64,000 nt of DNA from Pseudomonadota bacterium. GTDB lineage: Bacteria > Pseudomonadota > Gammaproteobacteria > Acidiferrobacterales > UBA6901. The notes under the pieces were generated by a model. That model was given only the letters and a program-made list of their open reading frames with translations. It made no database searches and had not been told where the DNA came from. The stretch is from contig JAJYEK010000005.1 in assembly GCA_021785795.1 (NCBI GenBank), forward strand, positions 1-64,000, given 5' to 3'. Made by a program: the position numbers and the translations under genes. This document shows positions 17,862 to 29,816 of this stretch, piece by piece. The first letter of the stretch is position 1, and each line of letters starts with the position of its first letter.

Positions 17862-18707
17862 ATGGAAACCCAGAAACGGCACGGACGGACCTTCAGCTTC
17901 GAGTTTTTCCCTCCCAAGACAGAGGAGGGAAGGGCGAGCCTGCGTCACACGTATGCCCAGCTCGGGCAGCTTGGGCCGCGCTTCATGTCGGTGACTTTCG
18001 GGGCCGGCGGGAGCACACGCGAAGGCACGTTCGAGACTGTCAGGGAGATAATGGGGCGGGGCTTCGGCGCGGCCCCGCACATTTCTTGCATCGGATCATC
18101 GCGGGACCAGCTCCGCCAGATTTTGCGCAGCTACATGGCCCTGGGGGTCCGCCACCTTGTCGCCTTGCGTGGAGATCTGCCCTCGGGCACGGTCGCTGCG
18201 GGAGAATTGCGTTACGCGAGCGAGCTCGTGGAGTTCATCCGGGCCGAGACGGGTTCCCATTTCCACATCGAGGTCGCCGCCTACCCCGAGACCCACCCGC
18301 AGGCAGCGAGCGCCTCGGCCGACCGGCTGAACTTCCGCCGCAAGGTCCTGGCCGGCGCCGATTCCGCCATCACACAGTATTTCTATAATGCTGATTCGTA
18401 TTTCCGCTTCGTGGATGACTGCGAGGAACTGGGGCTGGGCATTGCCATCGTGCCGGGCATCATGCCGATCACCAACTTCAAGCAGCTCGCGCGCTTTTCG
18501 GATGCATGCGGCGCGGAGATCCCGCGCTGGATCCGCAGGCGTCTGGAGGACTACGGGGAAGACCTCGATGCAATCCGTGCCTTCGGGCTAGACGTGACCA
18601 CCGAACTGTGCGACCGACTGCTTGCGGCCGGCGCACCGGGCCTGCACTTCTATACTCTTAACCGCGCCGGCCCGACAAGCACGATCTGGGAGCGACTCGC
18701 TCTTTGA
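17862..18707 (+). CDS. metF: Methylenetetrahydrofolate reductase
   Basis: Reduces 5,10-methylenetetrahydrofolate to 5-methyltetrahydrofolate with FAD, feeding methionine regeneration. The 281-residue protein has the typical FSFEFFPPKTEEG start, FMSVTFGAGGSTREGT, HLVALRGDLPSG, and QYFYNADSYFRFVDDCEELG. Length is standard for bacterial MetF. It follows ahcY by 77 bp and completes the metK-ahcY-metF cluster. Confidence 0.95.
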   Translation: METQKRHGRTFSFEFFPPKTEEGRASLRHTYAQLGQLGPRFMSVTFGAGGSTREGTFETVREIMGRGFGAAPHISCIGSSRDQLRQILRSYMALGVRHLVALRGDLPSGTVAAGELRYASELVEFIRAETGSHFHIEVAAYPETHPQAASASADRLNFRRKVLAGADSAITQYFYNADSYFRFVDDCEELGLGIAIVPGIMPITNFKQLARFSDACGAEIPRWIRRRLEDYGEDLDAIRAFGLDVTTELCDRLLAAGAPGLHFYTLNRAGPTSTIWERLAL

Positions 18708-18769
18708 TTCGGCAACGCACTTGCGGACACTTTCGGTTCTTCGCTGGCGAGGCGCGGGCGGCTCAAATC

Positions 18770-18799
18770 GGCCGCAGGGCCATGGCGGCTCCTGCGGCC
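18770..18799 (+). terminator. Hairpin after metF, possible terminator
   Basis: GGCCGCAGG (18770-18778) and CCTGCGGCC (18791-18799) form a perfect 9-bp GC-rich stem with a 12-base loop, 63 bp after metF. No T-run follows, so it is at best a weak or Rho-assisted terminator. Confidence 0.35.
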
Positions 18800-18944
18800 A
18801 TGAAATGCTCCACCCACCGCGCTTGCACAGAACCGGGATATTTCCTGTATTCTTATGGGAAGGACATAGCCCCGCAGGCAGCTCAAACAGCGGGCGACCG
18901 CACGGCAGGCGCTGCGGCTAATACCGAGACAGGCATCGAAGCGG

Positions 18945-19463
18945 ATGGAATCAGGTCACTACAAATTCCTGCTGACCGGCATCATCGTTGTTCAGATCGT
19001 CGGCTTTGTGGCCCTATGGATGAGAATTCCGGCCGCGCCTTCGGCCACTCGAGCGTCGGTTCCGGCAATCCCGAGGACCAACCCCAGCAGCGCCGGGTTT
19101 TCAGCAAAAATTCCCCGGGACCGGGTATTGCGGCAGGCAATAGATTCCGTTCTGAAACAGGAGCTGGCACCCTACCTGGCAAAGCTGGCTGCGGCCCCAC
19201 CCGCCCAGCTGGAGCCAATCGGGACCACTGAAGCCGGACTACCGCCTCGCGATAGTGCGCCGCGCATGCAGGCCGCACGCCAATCCCGGGAGATTGTGGA
19301 TCGGGCGCTGGCCAGCGGCGTTTGGACCGATGCTGACAGCAGCGCATTGCTGCAGGTTGCGCCGATGCTTTCCGAGCGGCAGCGCGAGGCGCTGCTCAAC
19401 AAGATTTTCGGGGCCATCAACAACCAGGAGATGAAGCCGGTGGGATCACTGCCCTCGCTCTAG
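18945..19463 (+). CDS. Hypothetical membrane-anchored protein
   Basis: A 172-residue protein I do not recognise. Residues 8-26 (FLLTGIIVVQIVGFVALWM) form one membrane anchor with a short cytoplasmic start; the rest is Pro/Ala-rich and then helical (LRQAIDSVLKQELAPYLAKL, REIVDRALASGVWTDADSSALL), so it should face the periplasm. It has an upstream region resembling a promoter (TATTCT at 18848). It is followed 43 bp later by another secreted orphan, and the two may form one unit. Confidence 0.6.
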   Translation: MESGHYKFLLTGIIVVQIVGFVALWMRIPAAPSATRASVPAIPRTNPSSAGFSAKIPRDRVLRQAIDSVLKQELAPYLAKLAAAPPAQLEPIGTTEAGLPPRDSAPRMQAARQSREIVDRALASGVWTDADSSALLQVAPMLSERQREALLNKIFGAINNQEMKPVGSLPSL

Positions 19464-19506
19464 GGCAGGAAGTCCGTGCGCCGTGGAAATTCTGAGGAGG
19501 AGACAC

Positions 19507-19902
19507 ATGAAATTCGCCATGTTGGCATTGGCGCTGGTCGGCGTGGTGCTGTCTGTTCCGGCCTTCGCCCAGGGCGACTACGTGCCCGGGTATGTTTATG
19601 TGGGTCCAAACAGCGAGTACATGTATGGCACCTTCAACAACCGTTTCAATACGACGCTGACTGCGACCAAGACCTATATTGGGGCCGGTGGCTACGCGAA
19701 CGGGCTGCTGTATTTTTACGGCGAGGACGCCAACGGCCACTATTTCTACTGCTATATCCCCACGACCAGCCCCATCTATCAGGCTGCGGTGCAGATCAAG
19801 AACACGCTCGGCAACGGGTCGCTTTTGTCGGTCGAGCGCACTCCACCTTCGAGCGAATGCACGTCGGTGTATTCGGCGAAGGCATCCCATTATCTAAACT
19901 GA
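19507..19902 (+). CDS. Hypothetical secreted protein
   Basis: A 131-residue protein with a clear signal peptide (MKFAMLALALVGVVLSVPAFAQ, cut after about residue 21) behind a strong GAGGAGGAG ribosome site, which fixes ATG at 19507. The mature part is rich in Tyr, Gly and Asn (YVPGYVYVGPNSEYMYGTFN, YFYGEDANGHYFYCYIP) with two Cys, one in YCYIP and one in SECTSVY, which could form a disulfide. I do not recognise the family. It may be a small outer-membrane or periplasmic protein. Confidence 0.65.
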   Translation: MKFAMLALALVGVVLSVPAFAQGDYVPGYVYVGPNSEYMYGTFNNRFNTTLTATKTYIGAGGYANGLLYFYGEDANGHYFYCYIPTTSPIYQAAVQIKNTLGNGSLLSVERTPPSSECTSVYSAKASHYLN

Positions 19903-19985
19903 TCCAACCTGGCGCCGGCGGCAGAGCCGTAATGTCCGGTGGACGCAAACACTGACAGCAGCCAAGGAGTACCGGGGGACCGCCG

Positions 19986-20819
19986 ATGAGCGAAGCAACG
20001 ACGTTTGCCCCGCCCTCCCCCGGCCCGGGGGACCGCTTGCGCGGAAGCACCGCGGTCGCAGTCCGAGCGTACCTGGTGAGCGAACGGCTGCACCTGCGTG
20101 GCTATTATGAGACACCCATGGAATTCCAGCCCCTGGTGGTGGCTGCAGGCGAAAGCGGACTCGCGATGCTGTTCCGATATGGCGCGGTGGTTCTGTTCAA
20201 TCTGAGCGACGCTGAGCAGCAGGCCTTTCTGCTGGATCTGGCGCCGCGCATGGAGCGGCCGCTGTCGCACCCCGAAACCGAGGACGGGCGGATTTTTGTC
20301 AGCGCCGGGCAAGCGGAAGGGGTTGCGGTCGACGGCATTGCGGTCAGCGATTTGGGGTTGCCGCGGTTGCAGGTAGTTGCGATCGTGCTCGCCCGCAGCG
20401 TAGCGCTGCAGCGCTACGAGACCGCGATGGCGGCGGTGTTCGATGTGATCGAGCCGCTGGCGCAGCGGATCGAACGCGAGGGCGGGGCCCCGCATGTTCT
20501 CCGACAGCTGCTGCAGCACATCGGCGGCGCGCTTTCGGTGCAGGCCAAGATGATTGGGCGGGTCGAGATCCAGGACAAGCCGGAGCTGCTGTGGGACCAG
20601 CCGGAACTGGAGCGCCTGTACCTGCGACTGGAGTCGGAATATGAGCTGCGTGAGCGCGACACCGTGCTCGAGCGCAAGCTGGCGCTGGTTTCGCATACTG
20701 CCGAGACAGCGCTCAACCTGCTGCATAACCGCCGAATGCTGCGGGTGGAATGGTATATTGTGGTCCTAATCGCGGTGGAAATCGGCCTGTACACCTACGA
20801 AATCTGGCTGAAACGCTGA
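19986..20819 (+). CDS. RMD1/YagE (DUF155) family protein
   Basis: A 277-residue protein of the DUF155/RMD1 family: VAVRAYLVSERLHLRGYYE at the start, the central GLAMLFRYGAVVLFNLSD, and the C-terminal LERKLALVSHTAETALNLLHNRRMLRVEWYIVVLIAVEI with a membrane segment near 257-273. Bacterial members have no settled function; the yeast homologues are mitochondrial proteins. ATG at 19986 follows GGGGGA. It ends 126 bp before typA. Confidence 0.8.
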   Translation: MSEATTFAPPSPGPGDRLRGSTAVAVRAYLVSERLHLRGYYETPMEFQPLVVAAGESGLAMLFRYGAVVLFNLSDAEQQAFLLDLAPRMERPLSHPETEDGRIFVSAGQAEGVAVDGIAVSDLGLPRLQVVAIVLARSVALQRYETAMAAVFDVIEPLAQRIEREGGAPHVLRQLLQHIGGALSVQAKMIGRVEIQDKPELLWDQPELERLYLRLESEYELRERDTVLERKLALVSHTAETALNLLHNRRMLRVEWYIVVLIAVEIGLYTYEIWLKR

Positions 20820-20904
20820 CCTGGTCGCCCGGCCTGCCCTGGTGGCGGATCGTACCTCGGTCGCGGGCGTGCCGCGCATGTCTCTGGTTTTCGCGACAAT
20901 CGTG

Positions 20905-20910
20905 TATAAT
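20905..20910 (+). promoter_or_regulatory. Candidate -10 element of the typA promoter
   Basis: TATAAT, a perfect sigma-70 -10 hexamer, lies 35 bp before the typA start. There is no good -35 match at the normal distance. Confidence 0.45.
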
Positions 20911-20945
20911 GCGCGGCCTTTTTGCGGTTACGCCGGGATACCCCT

Positions 20946-22766
20946 TTGATCGAGAAATTACGCAATATTGCCATCATCGCGCACGTCGACCATGGCAAGA
21001 CCACACTGGTCGACAAGCTGCTGCAGCAGTCCGGGACGTTTGCTCCGCACCAGCAGCTCGGTACGCGGGTCATGGATTCCAACGACCTCGAAAAGGAGCG
21101 TGGCATCACCATTCTGGCGAAGAATACCGCCATACGCTGGCACGACTACCGCATCAACATCATCGACACCCCGGGGCATGCGGATTTCGGAGGAGAGGTC
21201 GAGCGCGTGCTGTCCATGGTCGATTCGGTGCTGCTTCTGGTGGACGCAATCGACGGGCCGATGCCGCAGACGCGTTTCGTAACCCGCAAGGCTTTTGCTC
21301 AGGGACTCAGGCCCATCGTGGTGATCAACAAGATAGACCGTCCCGGGGCCCGGCCGGGCTGGGTGCTGGATCAAACGTTTGATCTGTTCGACAAGCTCGG
21401 CGCCACCGAGGAGCAGCTGGATTTCCCCGTCATTTATGCGTCGGCACTGAACGGCTATGCCGGACTGGAGCCCGACGTGCGATCGGGAGACATGACGCCG
21501 CTATTCGAGACCGTCATTGCCCATGTGCCCGCGCCGGACGTGGACCTGGACGGGCCGTTTCAGATGCAGGTTTCGAGCCTCGATTATTCGAGTTATGTGG
21601 GAGCCATCGCGGTCGGACGGATCAAGCGGGGGCGCATCAGGCCCAATCAGCAAGTGGCCGTCGTCGACAAGGCCGGCAAGACCCGGCCGGCCCGGGTACT
21701 TCAGGTTCTCGGATTTCTCGGCCTGGAACGCACGGAAGTCCCAGAAGCCGCTGCTGGAGACATCATAGCCATTACCGGAATCGACTCGCCGCACATTTCC
21801 GATACGTTCTGCGATCCGCTCTGCGTGCAAGCGCTTCCGGCCCTGTCGGTCGACGAGCCGACCGTCACGATGTCGTTCGAGGTGAACAACTCGCCGTTTG
21901 CCGGCAGGGACGGGAAGTACGTGACCAGCCGCCAGCTGCGCGAGCGTCTCGAGCGGGAGCTGATCACGAACGTAGCGCTGCGGGTGGAGGATACTGGCAG
22001 CCCCGACAAGTTCCGGGTGTCCGGGCGCGGCGAGCTGCACCTCGGTATCCTGATCGAGAACATGCGCCGCGAAGGTTACGAGCTCGGGGTTTCTCGCCCG
22101 CAGGTGATCATCAAGGAGGTCAACGGGGAAAAGCAGGAGCCTTACGAGATGGTTACCGTCGACGTCGAAAGCCAGCACCAGGGCACCGTGATGGAAAAAC
22201 TCGGCGCACGCAGGGGCGACCTGCTCAACATGGAGCCTGATGGCAAGGGTCGCGTACGTCTTGAATACATGGTTCCGGCGCGCGGCCTGATCGGCTTCCA
22301 GACCGAGTTTCTTACGGCAACAGCCGGAAGCGGCCTGATTTATCACGTGTTTGATCACTACGGCGCCATGAAAAAAGGTGACGCCGGGCGGCGCGTCAAC
22401 GGCGTGCTCATCTCGAACGGCGTCGGCGTCAGCGTTGCCTACGCGCTATGGAACCTCCAGGAGCGCGGGCGGCTGTTTATTTCGCCCGGCGAGGAAATGT
22501 ACGAAGGAATGATCGTCGGTATTCACTCGCGCGACAACGACCTGGTGGTCAACGCCATGAAGGGCAAGCAGCTGACAAATGTCCGCGCCTCGGGCTCGGA
22601 CGACGCCATTATTCTTACGCCGCCGATCCAGCTTACCCTGGAGCGCGCCCTGGAATTTATCGAAGACGATGAGCTGGTCGAGGTGACCCCCAGCCATATA
22701 CGCCTGCGCAAACGACACCTCAGGGAGTCGGACCGCAAGCGGGCGGAACGTAGCGCCGCGGGCTGA
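20946..22766 (+). CDS. typA: Translational GTPase TypA/BipA
   Basis: A 606-residue ribosome-associated GTPase involved in 50S assembly and stress/cold response. TTG at 20946 is chosen because the protein then starts [20 protein letters not shown], the same start as E. coli BipA; an earlier in-frame TTG at 20922 is less likely. GTPase motifs: AHVDHGKT (G1), DTPGHADF (G3), NKIDRPGA (G4). Domains II, III, V and the BipA-specific C-terminal domain follow, ending [15 protein letters not shown]. It converges on prfC. Confidence 0.95.
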   Translation: MIEKLRNIAIIAHVDHGKTTLVDKLLQQSGTFAPHQQLGTRVMDSNDLEKERGITILAKNTAIRWHDYRINIIDTPGHADFGGEVERVLSMVDSVLLLVDAIDGPMPQTRFVTRKAFAQGLRPIVVINKIDRPGARPGWVLDQTFDLFDKLGATEEQLDFPVIYASALNGYAGLEPDVRSGDMTPLFETVIAHVPAPDVDLDGPFQMQVSSLDYSSYVGAIAVGRIKRGRIRPNQQVAVVDKAGKTRPARVLQVLGFLGLERTEVPEAAAGDIIAITGIDSPHISDTFCDPLCVQALPALSVDEPTVTMSFEVNNSPFAGRDGKYVTSRQLRERLERELITNVALRVEDTGSPDKFRVSGRGELHLGILIENMRREGYELGVSRPQVIIKEVNGEKQEPYEMVTVDVESQHQGTVMEKLGARRGDLLNMEPDGKGRVRLEYMVPARGLIGFQTEFLTATAGSGLIYHVFDHYGAMKKGDAGRRVNGVLISNGVGVSVAYALWNLQERGRLFISPGEEMYEGMIVGIHSRDNDLVVNAMKGKQLTNVRASGSDDAIILTPPIQLTLERALEFIEDDELVEVTPSHIRLRKRHLRESDRKRAERSAAG

Positions 22767-22812
22767 CGACCCCTGAGCAAACCCGGCCGCCCGGCCCGGT
22801 GTGCCGGTGGCT

Positions 22813-24396
22813 TCAGGCTTGTTCGCGTGTAGCGTGGAATTCCACGTCCGGCCAGCGCTCCATGGTGAGCTGGAGGTTGACGCGCGACGGTGCGAGGTAA
22901 GCCAGCTCCCCGGCGCTGTCCCGGGCCAGGCTGTCGTGCAACTTGCGCTGGAATTCGGCCAGCATTTTCGCGTCGGCACAGGCGATCCAGCGTGCGCTAT
23001 GGACTGCGACCGGTTCGAACAGCGCGTCGACACCGTATTCGTTCTGAAGACGGTGCGCAACCACGTCAAACTGCAGCGTCCCCACCGCACCGAGAATCAG
23101 GTCGTTCGAGTTCAGCGGCCGAAACAGCTGGGTGGCGCCCTCTTCCGTCAGCTGCTCGAGTCCCTTCTGAAGCGCCTTAGTCTTCAGCGGATTGCGAATC
23201 TGGGCGCGACGGAATATCTCCGGCGCAAAGTTCGGCACGCCCGTGAATTTGAGCGCCTCCTTCTGGGTAAGGGTGTCTCCGATTCGCATCGTGCCGTGGT
23301 TGTGCAGCCCGATGATGTCGCCAGCATAGGCCTCCGCTGCAGTCTCCCGTTCCTGTGCCATGAAGGTTATGGCGTTCGAGATGATCACCTCCCGGCCGAT
23401 GCGCACGTGGTGAAGCTTCATCCCCGGGGCGTACTTGCCTGAACATACCCGCAGGAAGGCGATGCGGTCACGGTGATTGGGGTCCATGTTTGCCTGGATC
23501 TTGAATACAAACCCGCTGAAGGCGTCTTCGTCGGCATTGACTTGCCGTCCCCCATCGCGGGGTTGGGGTCCCGGCGCGATGTCGACGAAGGTATCGAGCA
23601 GCTCGCGCACCCCGAAATTGTTAATGGCGGACCCGAAGAACACCGGAGTCTGCCGGCCAGCAAGGTAGCCCTCGCGGTCAAAAGGATGGCTGGCGCCCTG
23701 CACCAGCGCCACTTCCGCACGCAGCTCGTCTGCTTGCTGGCCGAGCAACTCATCAAGGCGGGGATTATCGAGGCCGTGAATCGTTTCTCCGGCATTTATT
23801 CGTCCACCGTGGGCAGGTGAGTACAGGTGCACGGACTCGTTGGGCAGGTGGTAGATGCCACGAAAGCGCTTGCCCATTCCGATAGGCCACGTGATGGGCG
23901 CGCACTGTATGCGCAGCACCTTTTCCACCTCATCCAGCACTTCCATGGTGTCGCGGCCTTCACGGTCGAGCTTGTTGATGAACGTGGTGATCGGAGTATT
24001 TCGCAGCCGGCAGACTTCCATGAGCTTGATGGTCCGCTCCTCGACACCCTTTGCGGCATCGATGACCACGAGCGCGGAATCGACCGCCGTCAGGGTGCGA
24101 TAGGTGTCCTCGGAGAAATCCTCATGTCCTGGGGTGTCGAGCAAATTGACGACTCGGTCGCGGTAGGGAAACTGCATCACCGACGAGGTGACGGAGATGC
24201 CGCGTTGCTTTTCCAGTTCCATCCAGTCCGAGGTTGCGTGGCGCGCGGCTTTGCGTCCCTTCACGGTGCCGGCAAGCTGGATGGCACCCCCGAAGAGCAG
24301 CAGCTTTTCGGTGAGGGTGGTCTTGCCGGCATCAGGATGGGAAATGATGGCGAACGTGCGCCGGCGGGCAGCTTCGCGGCGGATTTCTGCGGACAT
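22813..24396 (-). CDS. prfC: Peptide chain release factor 3
   Basis: A GTPase that recycles RF1/RF2 from the ribosome after termination. The 527-residue protein (E. coli 529) starts [32 protein letters not shown] at ATG 24396; the open frame continues 90 codons further but without conservation and into the divergent gene region. GTPase motifs: [33 protein letters not shown]. It is divergent from pip and convergent with typA. Confidence 0.95.
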   Translation of the reverse strand: MSAEIRREAARRRTFAIISHPDAGKTTLTEKLLLFGGAIQLAGTVKGRKAARHATSDWMELEKQRGISVTSSVMQFPYRDRVVNLLDTPGHEDFSEDTYRTLTAVDSALVVIDAAKGVEERTIKLMEVCRLRNTPITTFINKLDREGRDTMEVLDEVEKVLRIQCAPITWPIGMGKRFRGIYHLPNESVHLYSPAHGGRINAGETIHGLDNPRLDELLGQQADELRAEVALVQGASHPFDREGYLAGRQTPVFFGSAINNFGVRELLDTFVDIAPGPQPRDGGRQVNADEDAFSGFVFKIQANMDPNHRDRIAFLRVCSGKYAPGMKLHHVRIGREVIISNAITFMAQERETAAEAYAGDIIGLHNHGTMRIGDTLTQKEALKFTGVPNFAPEIFRRAQIRNPLKTKALQKGLEQLTEEGATQLFRPLNSNDLILGAVGTLQFDVVAHRLQNEYGVDALFEPVAVHSARWIACADAKMLAEFQRKLHDSLARDSAGELAYLAPSRVNLQLTMERWPDVEFHATREQA

Positions 24397-24489
24397 GGCT
24401 GGCTGATGATCCAAAAAAGTGACGAAGCATACCGCGAATCGGTGGTCCGAGCTAGCGGCGCGGCGGCAAGCGTGGATTTCGTGACCGGG

Positions 24490-24503
24490 GTCAGTATACT
24501 GAC
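24490..24503. promoter_or_regulatory. Perfect palindrome containing -10-like elements on both strands
   Basis: GTCAGTATACTGAC is a perfect 14-bp palindrome between the divergent prfC and pip genes. TATACT can be read as a -10 hexamer on either strand. Neither direction has a strong -35, so a regulator site or a shared weak promoter is possible. Confidence 0.35.
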
Positions 24504-24598
24504 ATGGAGCCGCGGAGCGCAGGAGTGGCGCCGGGTTTGCCGGGGAGCCAGGTTGCGGCTTGCGGGACGGAGTCCACAGCACCACCAGGAACGAGTGC

Positions 24599-25555
24599 AT
24601 GCATGTTCTGTACCCAGAGATCAAGCCGTATGCCGAGCACAGCCTGGCGGTCTCTGACGGCCACACCCTTTATGTCGAGGAATCCGGCAACCCGCAGGGT
24701 CTGCCCGTGCTGTTCGTGCACGGTGGCCCCGGCGCTGGCTGCGAGGGTTATCACCGGCAGTTTTTCGACCCGCTGGCCTACCGGATAATCTTGTTCGACC
24801 AGCGCGGCGCCGGGCGGTCGCGCCCGCATGCCGGCCTGGAAGGCAACACGACCCAGAAGCTGGTCGAGGACATGGAAGCCATTCGCGAACATCTCGGCGT
24901 ACGCCGTTGGGTCCTGTTTGGGGGATCCTGGGGTTCGACCCTGAGTCTCGTTTATGCTGAAACCCACCCTGAGGCAGTGCTTGGACTGATCGTGCGCGGC
25001 ATATTTCTATGCCGTCCCTGGGAAATCGAGTGGTTTTATCGGGAAGGGGCCAATCGAATTTTCCCGGATTACTGGGAGGAGTTTATTGCGCCCCTTGCAG
25101 CGGGCGGCCGGGACAACCCGGTTGAGGCGCATTACCGTCTGCTTACCGGTAGCGATGAGGTTGCGCGGATGGCTTCGGCCAAGGCCTGGTCGATATGGGA
25201 AGGCCGTACCGCAACGCTGGCTCCACGGCAGGCGGTCGTAGAGTTTTTTAGCGATCCCCACGTGGCGCTCAGCCTCGCGCGGATCGAGGCGCATTATTTT
25301 GTCCATGACAGCTTTCTGGAGCCTGACCAGATTCTGCGTGACGCGGCACGGCTCAATAGGATCCCCGGCATCATCATTCAGGGACGATACGATATGCCCT
25401 GTCCGGTACAGAGCGCGTGGGAGCTCCACCGGGCTTGGTCCGGATCGGAGATTGAAATCGTGCCGGCTGCTGGCCATTCGGCACGGGAGCCTGGAATCAC
25501 TGACGGGCTGATCCGGGCCACTATGAAGTTTCGACGTCTGTCCGGCCCGGTTTAA
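24599..25555 (+). CDS. pip: Proline iminopeptidase
   Basis: Removes N-terminal proline from peptides. The 318-residue alpha/beta-hydrolase starts at ATG 24599 behind AGGAA. Visible: oxyanion-region [15 protein letters not shown], nucleophile Ser in GGSWGSTL, acid Asp in [12 protein letters not shown], and catalytic His in [10 protein letters not shown]. The length matches the S33 family. It is divergent from prfC and followed six bases later by apaH. Confidence 0.93.
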   Translation: MHVLYPEIKPYAEHSLAVSDGHTLYVEESGNPQGLPVLFVHGGPGAGCEGYHRQFFDPLAYRIILFDQRGAGRSRPHAGLEGNTTQKLVEDMEAIREHLGVRRWVLFGGSWGSTLSLVYAETHPEAVLGLIVRGIFLCRPWEIEWFYREGANRIFPDYWEEFIAPLAAGGRDNPVEAHYRLLTGSDEVARMASAKAWSIWEGRTATLAPRQAVVEFFSDPHVALSLARIEAHYFVHDSFLEPDQILRDAARLNRIPGIIIQGRYDMPCPVQSAWELHRAWSGSEIEIVPAAGHSAREPGITDGLIRATMKFRRLSGPV

Positions 25556-25561
25556 GACGGG

Positions 25562-26389
25562 ATGGGGGTCTATGCTATCGGGGACGTACAGGGCTGCGCC
25601 GATGCGCTGTACGCGCTTCTGGACCTGATCGGATTTTCGCCAGAACAGGATGAGTTGTGGTTCACTGGCGATCTGGTCAATCGCGGACCTGCCTCAGCCG
25701 AAGTCCTGCGATTCGTCATGGGTCTGGGGAGACGCGCGCATGTCGTCCTCGGCAACCATGATCTGCACCTGCTGGCGGTGGCTGCAGGCAAAGGCCGCAG
25801 CCACCCGCAAGATACGCTACAGGACGTGCTGGGTGCGCCGGACCGAGCGCAGCTACTGGCGTGGTTGCGCACGCGTCCGCTGCTGCATCACGATGCCGGC
25901 CTGGACTATACGCTCGTTCATGCCGGCTTGTTGCCGTGTTGGAATCTCAGCCAGGCAGTGATGCTGGCGGAGGAAGCCGCGGAGGCCATCCGGGAATCGG
26001 CAGAGGGGGCGTTTTTCGAGCATATGTACGGTAACGTTCCGGATCGCTGGAGCGAAAATTTGCGAGGGTGGGAGCGGCTGCGGGTTGTAATCAACGCCAT
26101 GACGCGGCTGCGCTACTGCGACGGCACCGGCAGGATGGATATGCAGCACAAGGGACCGCCCGGCACACAGCCTGATGGGCTAGTGCCCTGGTTTCAGGTT
26201 GCGGGTCGTGCAAGCCGCCGGTTGCGGATTGTATTCGGTCACTGGTCTGCACTGGGACTGTGGCAGGGTGATGGTGTGATCGGACTGGATAGCGGATGCT
26301 TGTGGGGCGGAAGACTGTCAGCGGCACGGCTGGATGGCGAGTTGGCTTTTTTCAGCGTCCCGTGCCGGGGTGAGTGGCCGACCGGGTGA
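25562..26389 (+). CDS. apaH: Bis(5'-nucleosyl)-tetraphosphatase, symmetrical
   Basis: Splits Ap4A into two ADP; also removes NpnN caps from RNA in E. coli. The 275-residue protein has the metallophosphatase motifs: YAIGDVQGC, FTGDLVNRGPAS, VLGNHDLHLLA, and later FGHWSALGLW and GLDSGCLWGGRL. It lies directly behind pip and just before apaG, with which it is often paired. Confidence 0.94.
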   Translation: MGVYAIGDVQGCADALYALLDLIGFSPEQDELWFTGDLVNRGPASAEVLRFVMGLGRRAHVVLGNHDLHLLAVAAGKGRSHPQDTLQDVLGAPDRAQLLAWLRTRPLLHHDAGLDYTLVHAGLLPCWNLSQAVMLAEEAAEAIRESAEGAFFEHMYGNVPDRWSENLRGWERLRVVINAMTRLRYCDGTGRMDMQHKGPPGTQPDGLVPWFQVAGRASRRLRIVFGHWSALGLWQGDGVIGLDSGCLWGGRLSAARLDGELAFFSVPCRGEWPTG

Positions 26390-26502
26390 TGGAACCGCCC
26401 TTGCGGCAGGGCCGCAATAGGAAAGCAAGGGATGCCGAGGGCAGGTCAAAGCGGTCCGGAATTGGTATGATGCATGGACAGAACCGATCAGGGGATCCGG
26501 AC

Positions 26503-26877
26503 GTGGCGAAGCATCACATCGATGTGTCGGTAAAATCGGCTTACGTGGAAGCTCAGTCGGCTCCGGAATCTGATCGTTATGTGTTTGCATATACGGTCCG
26601 GATCACAAACCACGGCAGCGTGCCAGCGAGGCTGCTGACGCGCCATTGGATCATCACTGACGCCAACAATAAGGTCCAGGAAGTCCGCGGTCCGGGCGTG
26701 GTGGGTGAGCAACCTTATCTTCCGCCGGGCAAAAGTTTTGAGTACAGCAGCGGCGCGATACTGGAGACGCCGTTTGGCAGCATGCGGGGCAGCTATCAGA
26801 TGATCGCCGATGACGGCGTCGAATTTGACGCGGAGATTCCGGCATTCGTGCTTACTGTGCCGCGCACGCTCCATTAG
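26503..26877 (+). CDS. apaG: ApaG protein
   Basis: A 124-residue single beta-sandwich (FnIII-like) protein of the ApaG family (E. coli 125 residues). The family core is clear: SAYVEAQSAPESDRYVFAYT, TRHWIITDANN, GEQPYLPPGKSFEYSSG, and ETPFGSMRGSYQM. GTG at 26503 with AGGGGA seven bases upstream gives the family length; in-frame ATGs at 26467 and 26470 would add a short extension. The role is not settled (links to divalent cation tolerance). It follows apaH by 113 bp. Confidence 0.88.
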   Translation: MAKHHIDVSVKSAYVEAQSAPESDRYVFAYTVRITNHGSVPARLLTRHWIITDANNKVQEVRGPGVVGEQPYLPPGKSFEYSSGAILETPFGSMRGSYQMIADDGVEFDAEIPAFVLTVPRTLH

Positions 26878-26897
26878 AGCGCACCGGTAGGCGGGGC

Positions 26898-27356
26898 TTA
26901 GGCGTTGTCTCCAGCGCCCTGGATGAGGGAGTATCGGCGGATATCTTCACGCTGTACCCAGCCCAGCTTCTCCCAGAAGGCAATCGCGCCCTGGTTGTGC
27001 CGCAATACTTCTATATGGGTCTTGTGGATGCCTATGGATTCCAGGCTTGCCAGACAACGCCCAACCAGGGCGGTTCCGATGCCGAGGCGGCGTGAGGACG
27101 GCCGGACAACCAGATGCCGCAGATAGCCTCTTCTGCCATCATGGCCGCACAGCACGCAGCCTGCAACGTCGTGGCTAATTTCGGCGACGAGGCTCAGGCC
27201 TGGGTTTCGCTCGAGATATCGGGCGGTGTCCGGGCGCGAGTCGGAATCCCTAAGGCAGACACCAGGCTCCGAGCACATCAGCGTCACGACAGCATCGTAG
27301 TCACCGATCGTCATGGCCCGGATATGGAACACGGTGCTCAGACCTCCATCGCCCAA
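26898..27356 (-). CDS. GNAT family N-acetyltransferase
   Basis: A 152-residue GNAT, similar in layout to YpeA. The acetyl-CoA site is visible as LVVRPSSRRLGIGTALV (motif A), and NQGAIAFWEKLGWVQRED is the usual C-terminal strand-helix. It starts 21 bp after the gyrB stop on the same strand, so it may be read through from gyrB. The substrate is unknown. The first 10 residues are poorly conserved, and an in-frame GTG nine codons in is an alternative start. Confidence 0.8.
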   Translation of the reverse strand: MGDGGLSTVFHIRAMTIGDYDAVVTLMCSEPGVCLRDSDSRPDTARYLERNPGLSLVAEISHDVAGCVLCGHDGRRGYLRHLVVRPSSRRLGIGTALVGRCLASLESIGIHKTHIEVLRHNQGAIAFWEKLGWVQREDIRRYSLIQGAGDNA

Positions 27357-27377
27357 GCGGCGCTGCCGTCGACGGAA

Positions 27378-29816
<2,439 letters not shown>

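Noticed and set aside
22843..22854. Palindrome near the end of prfC (GTGGAATTCCAC)
   Set aside because: Short and inside coding sequence, with no repeat elsewhere; probably chance.
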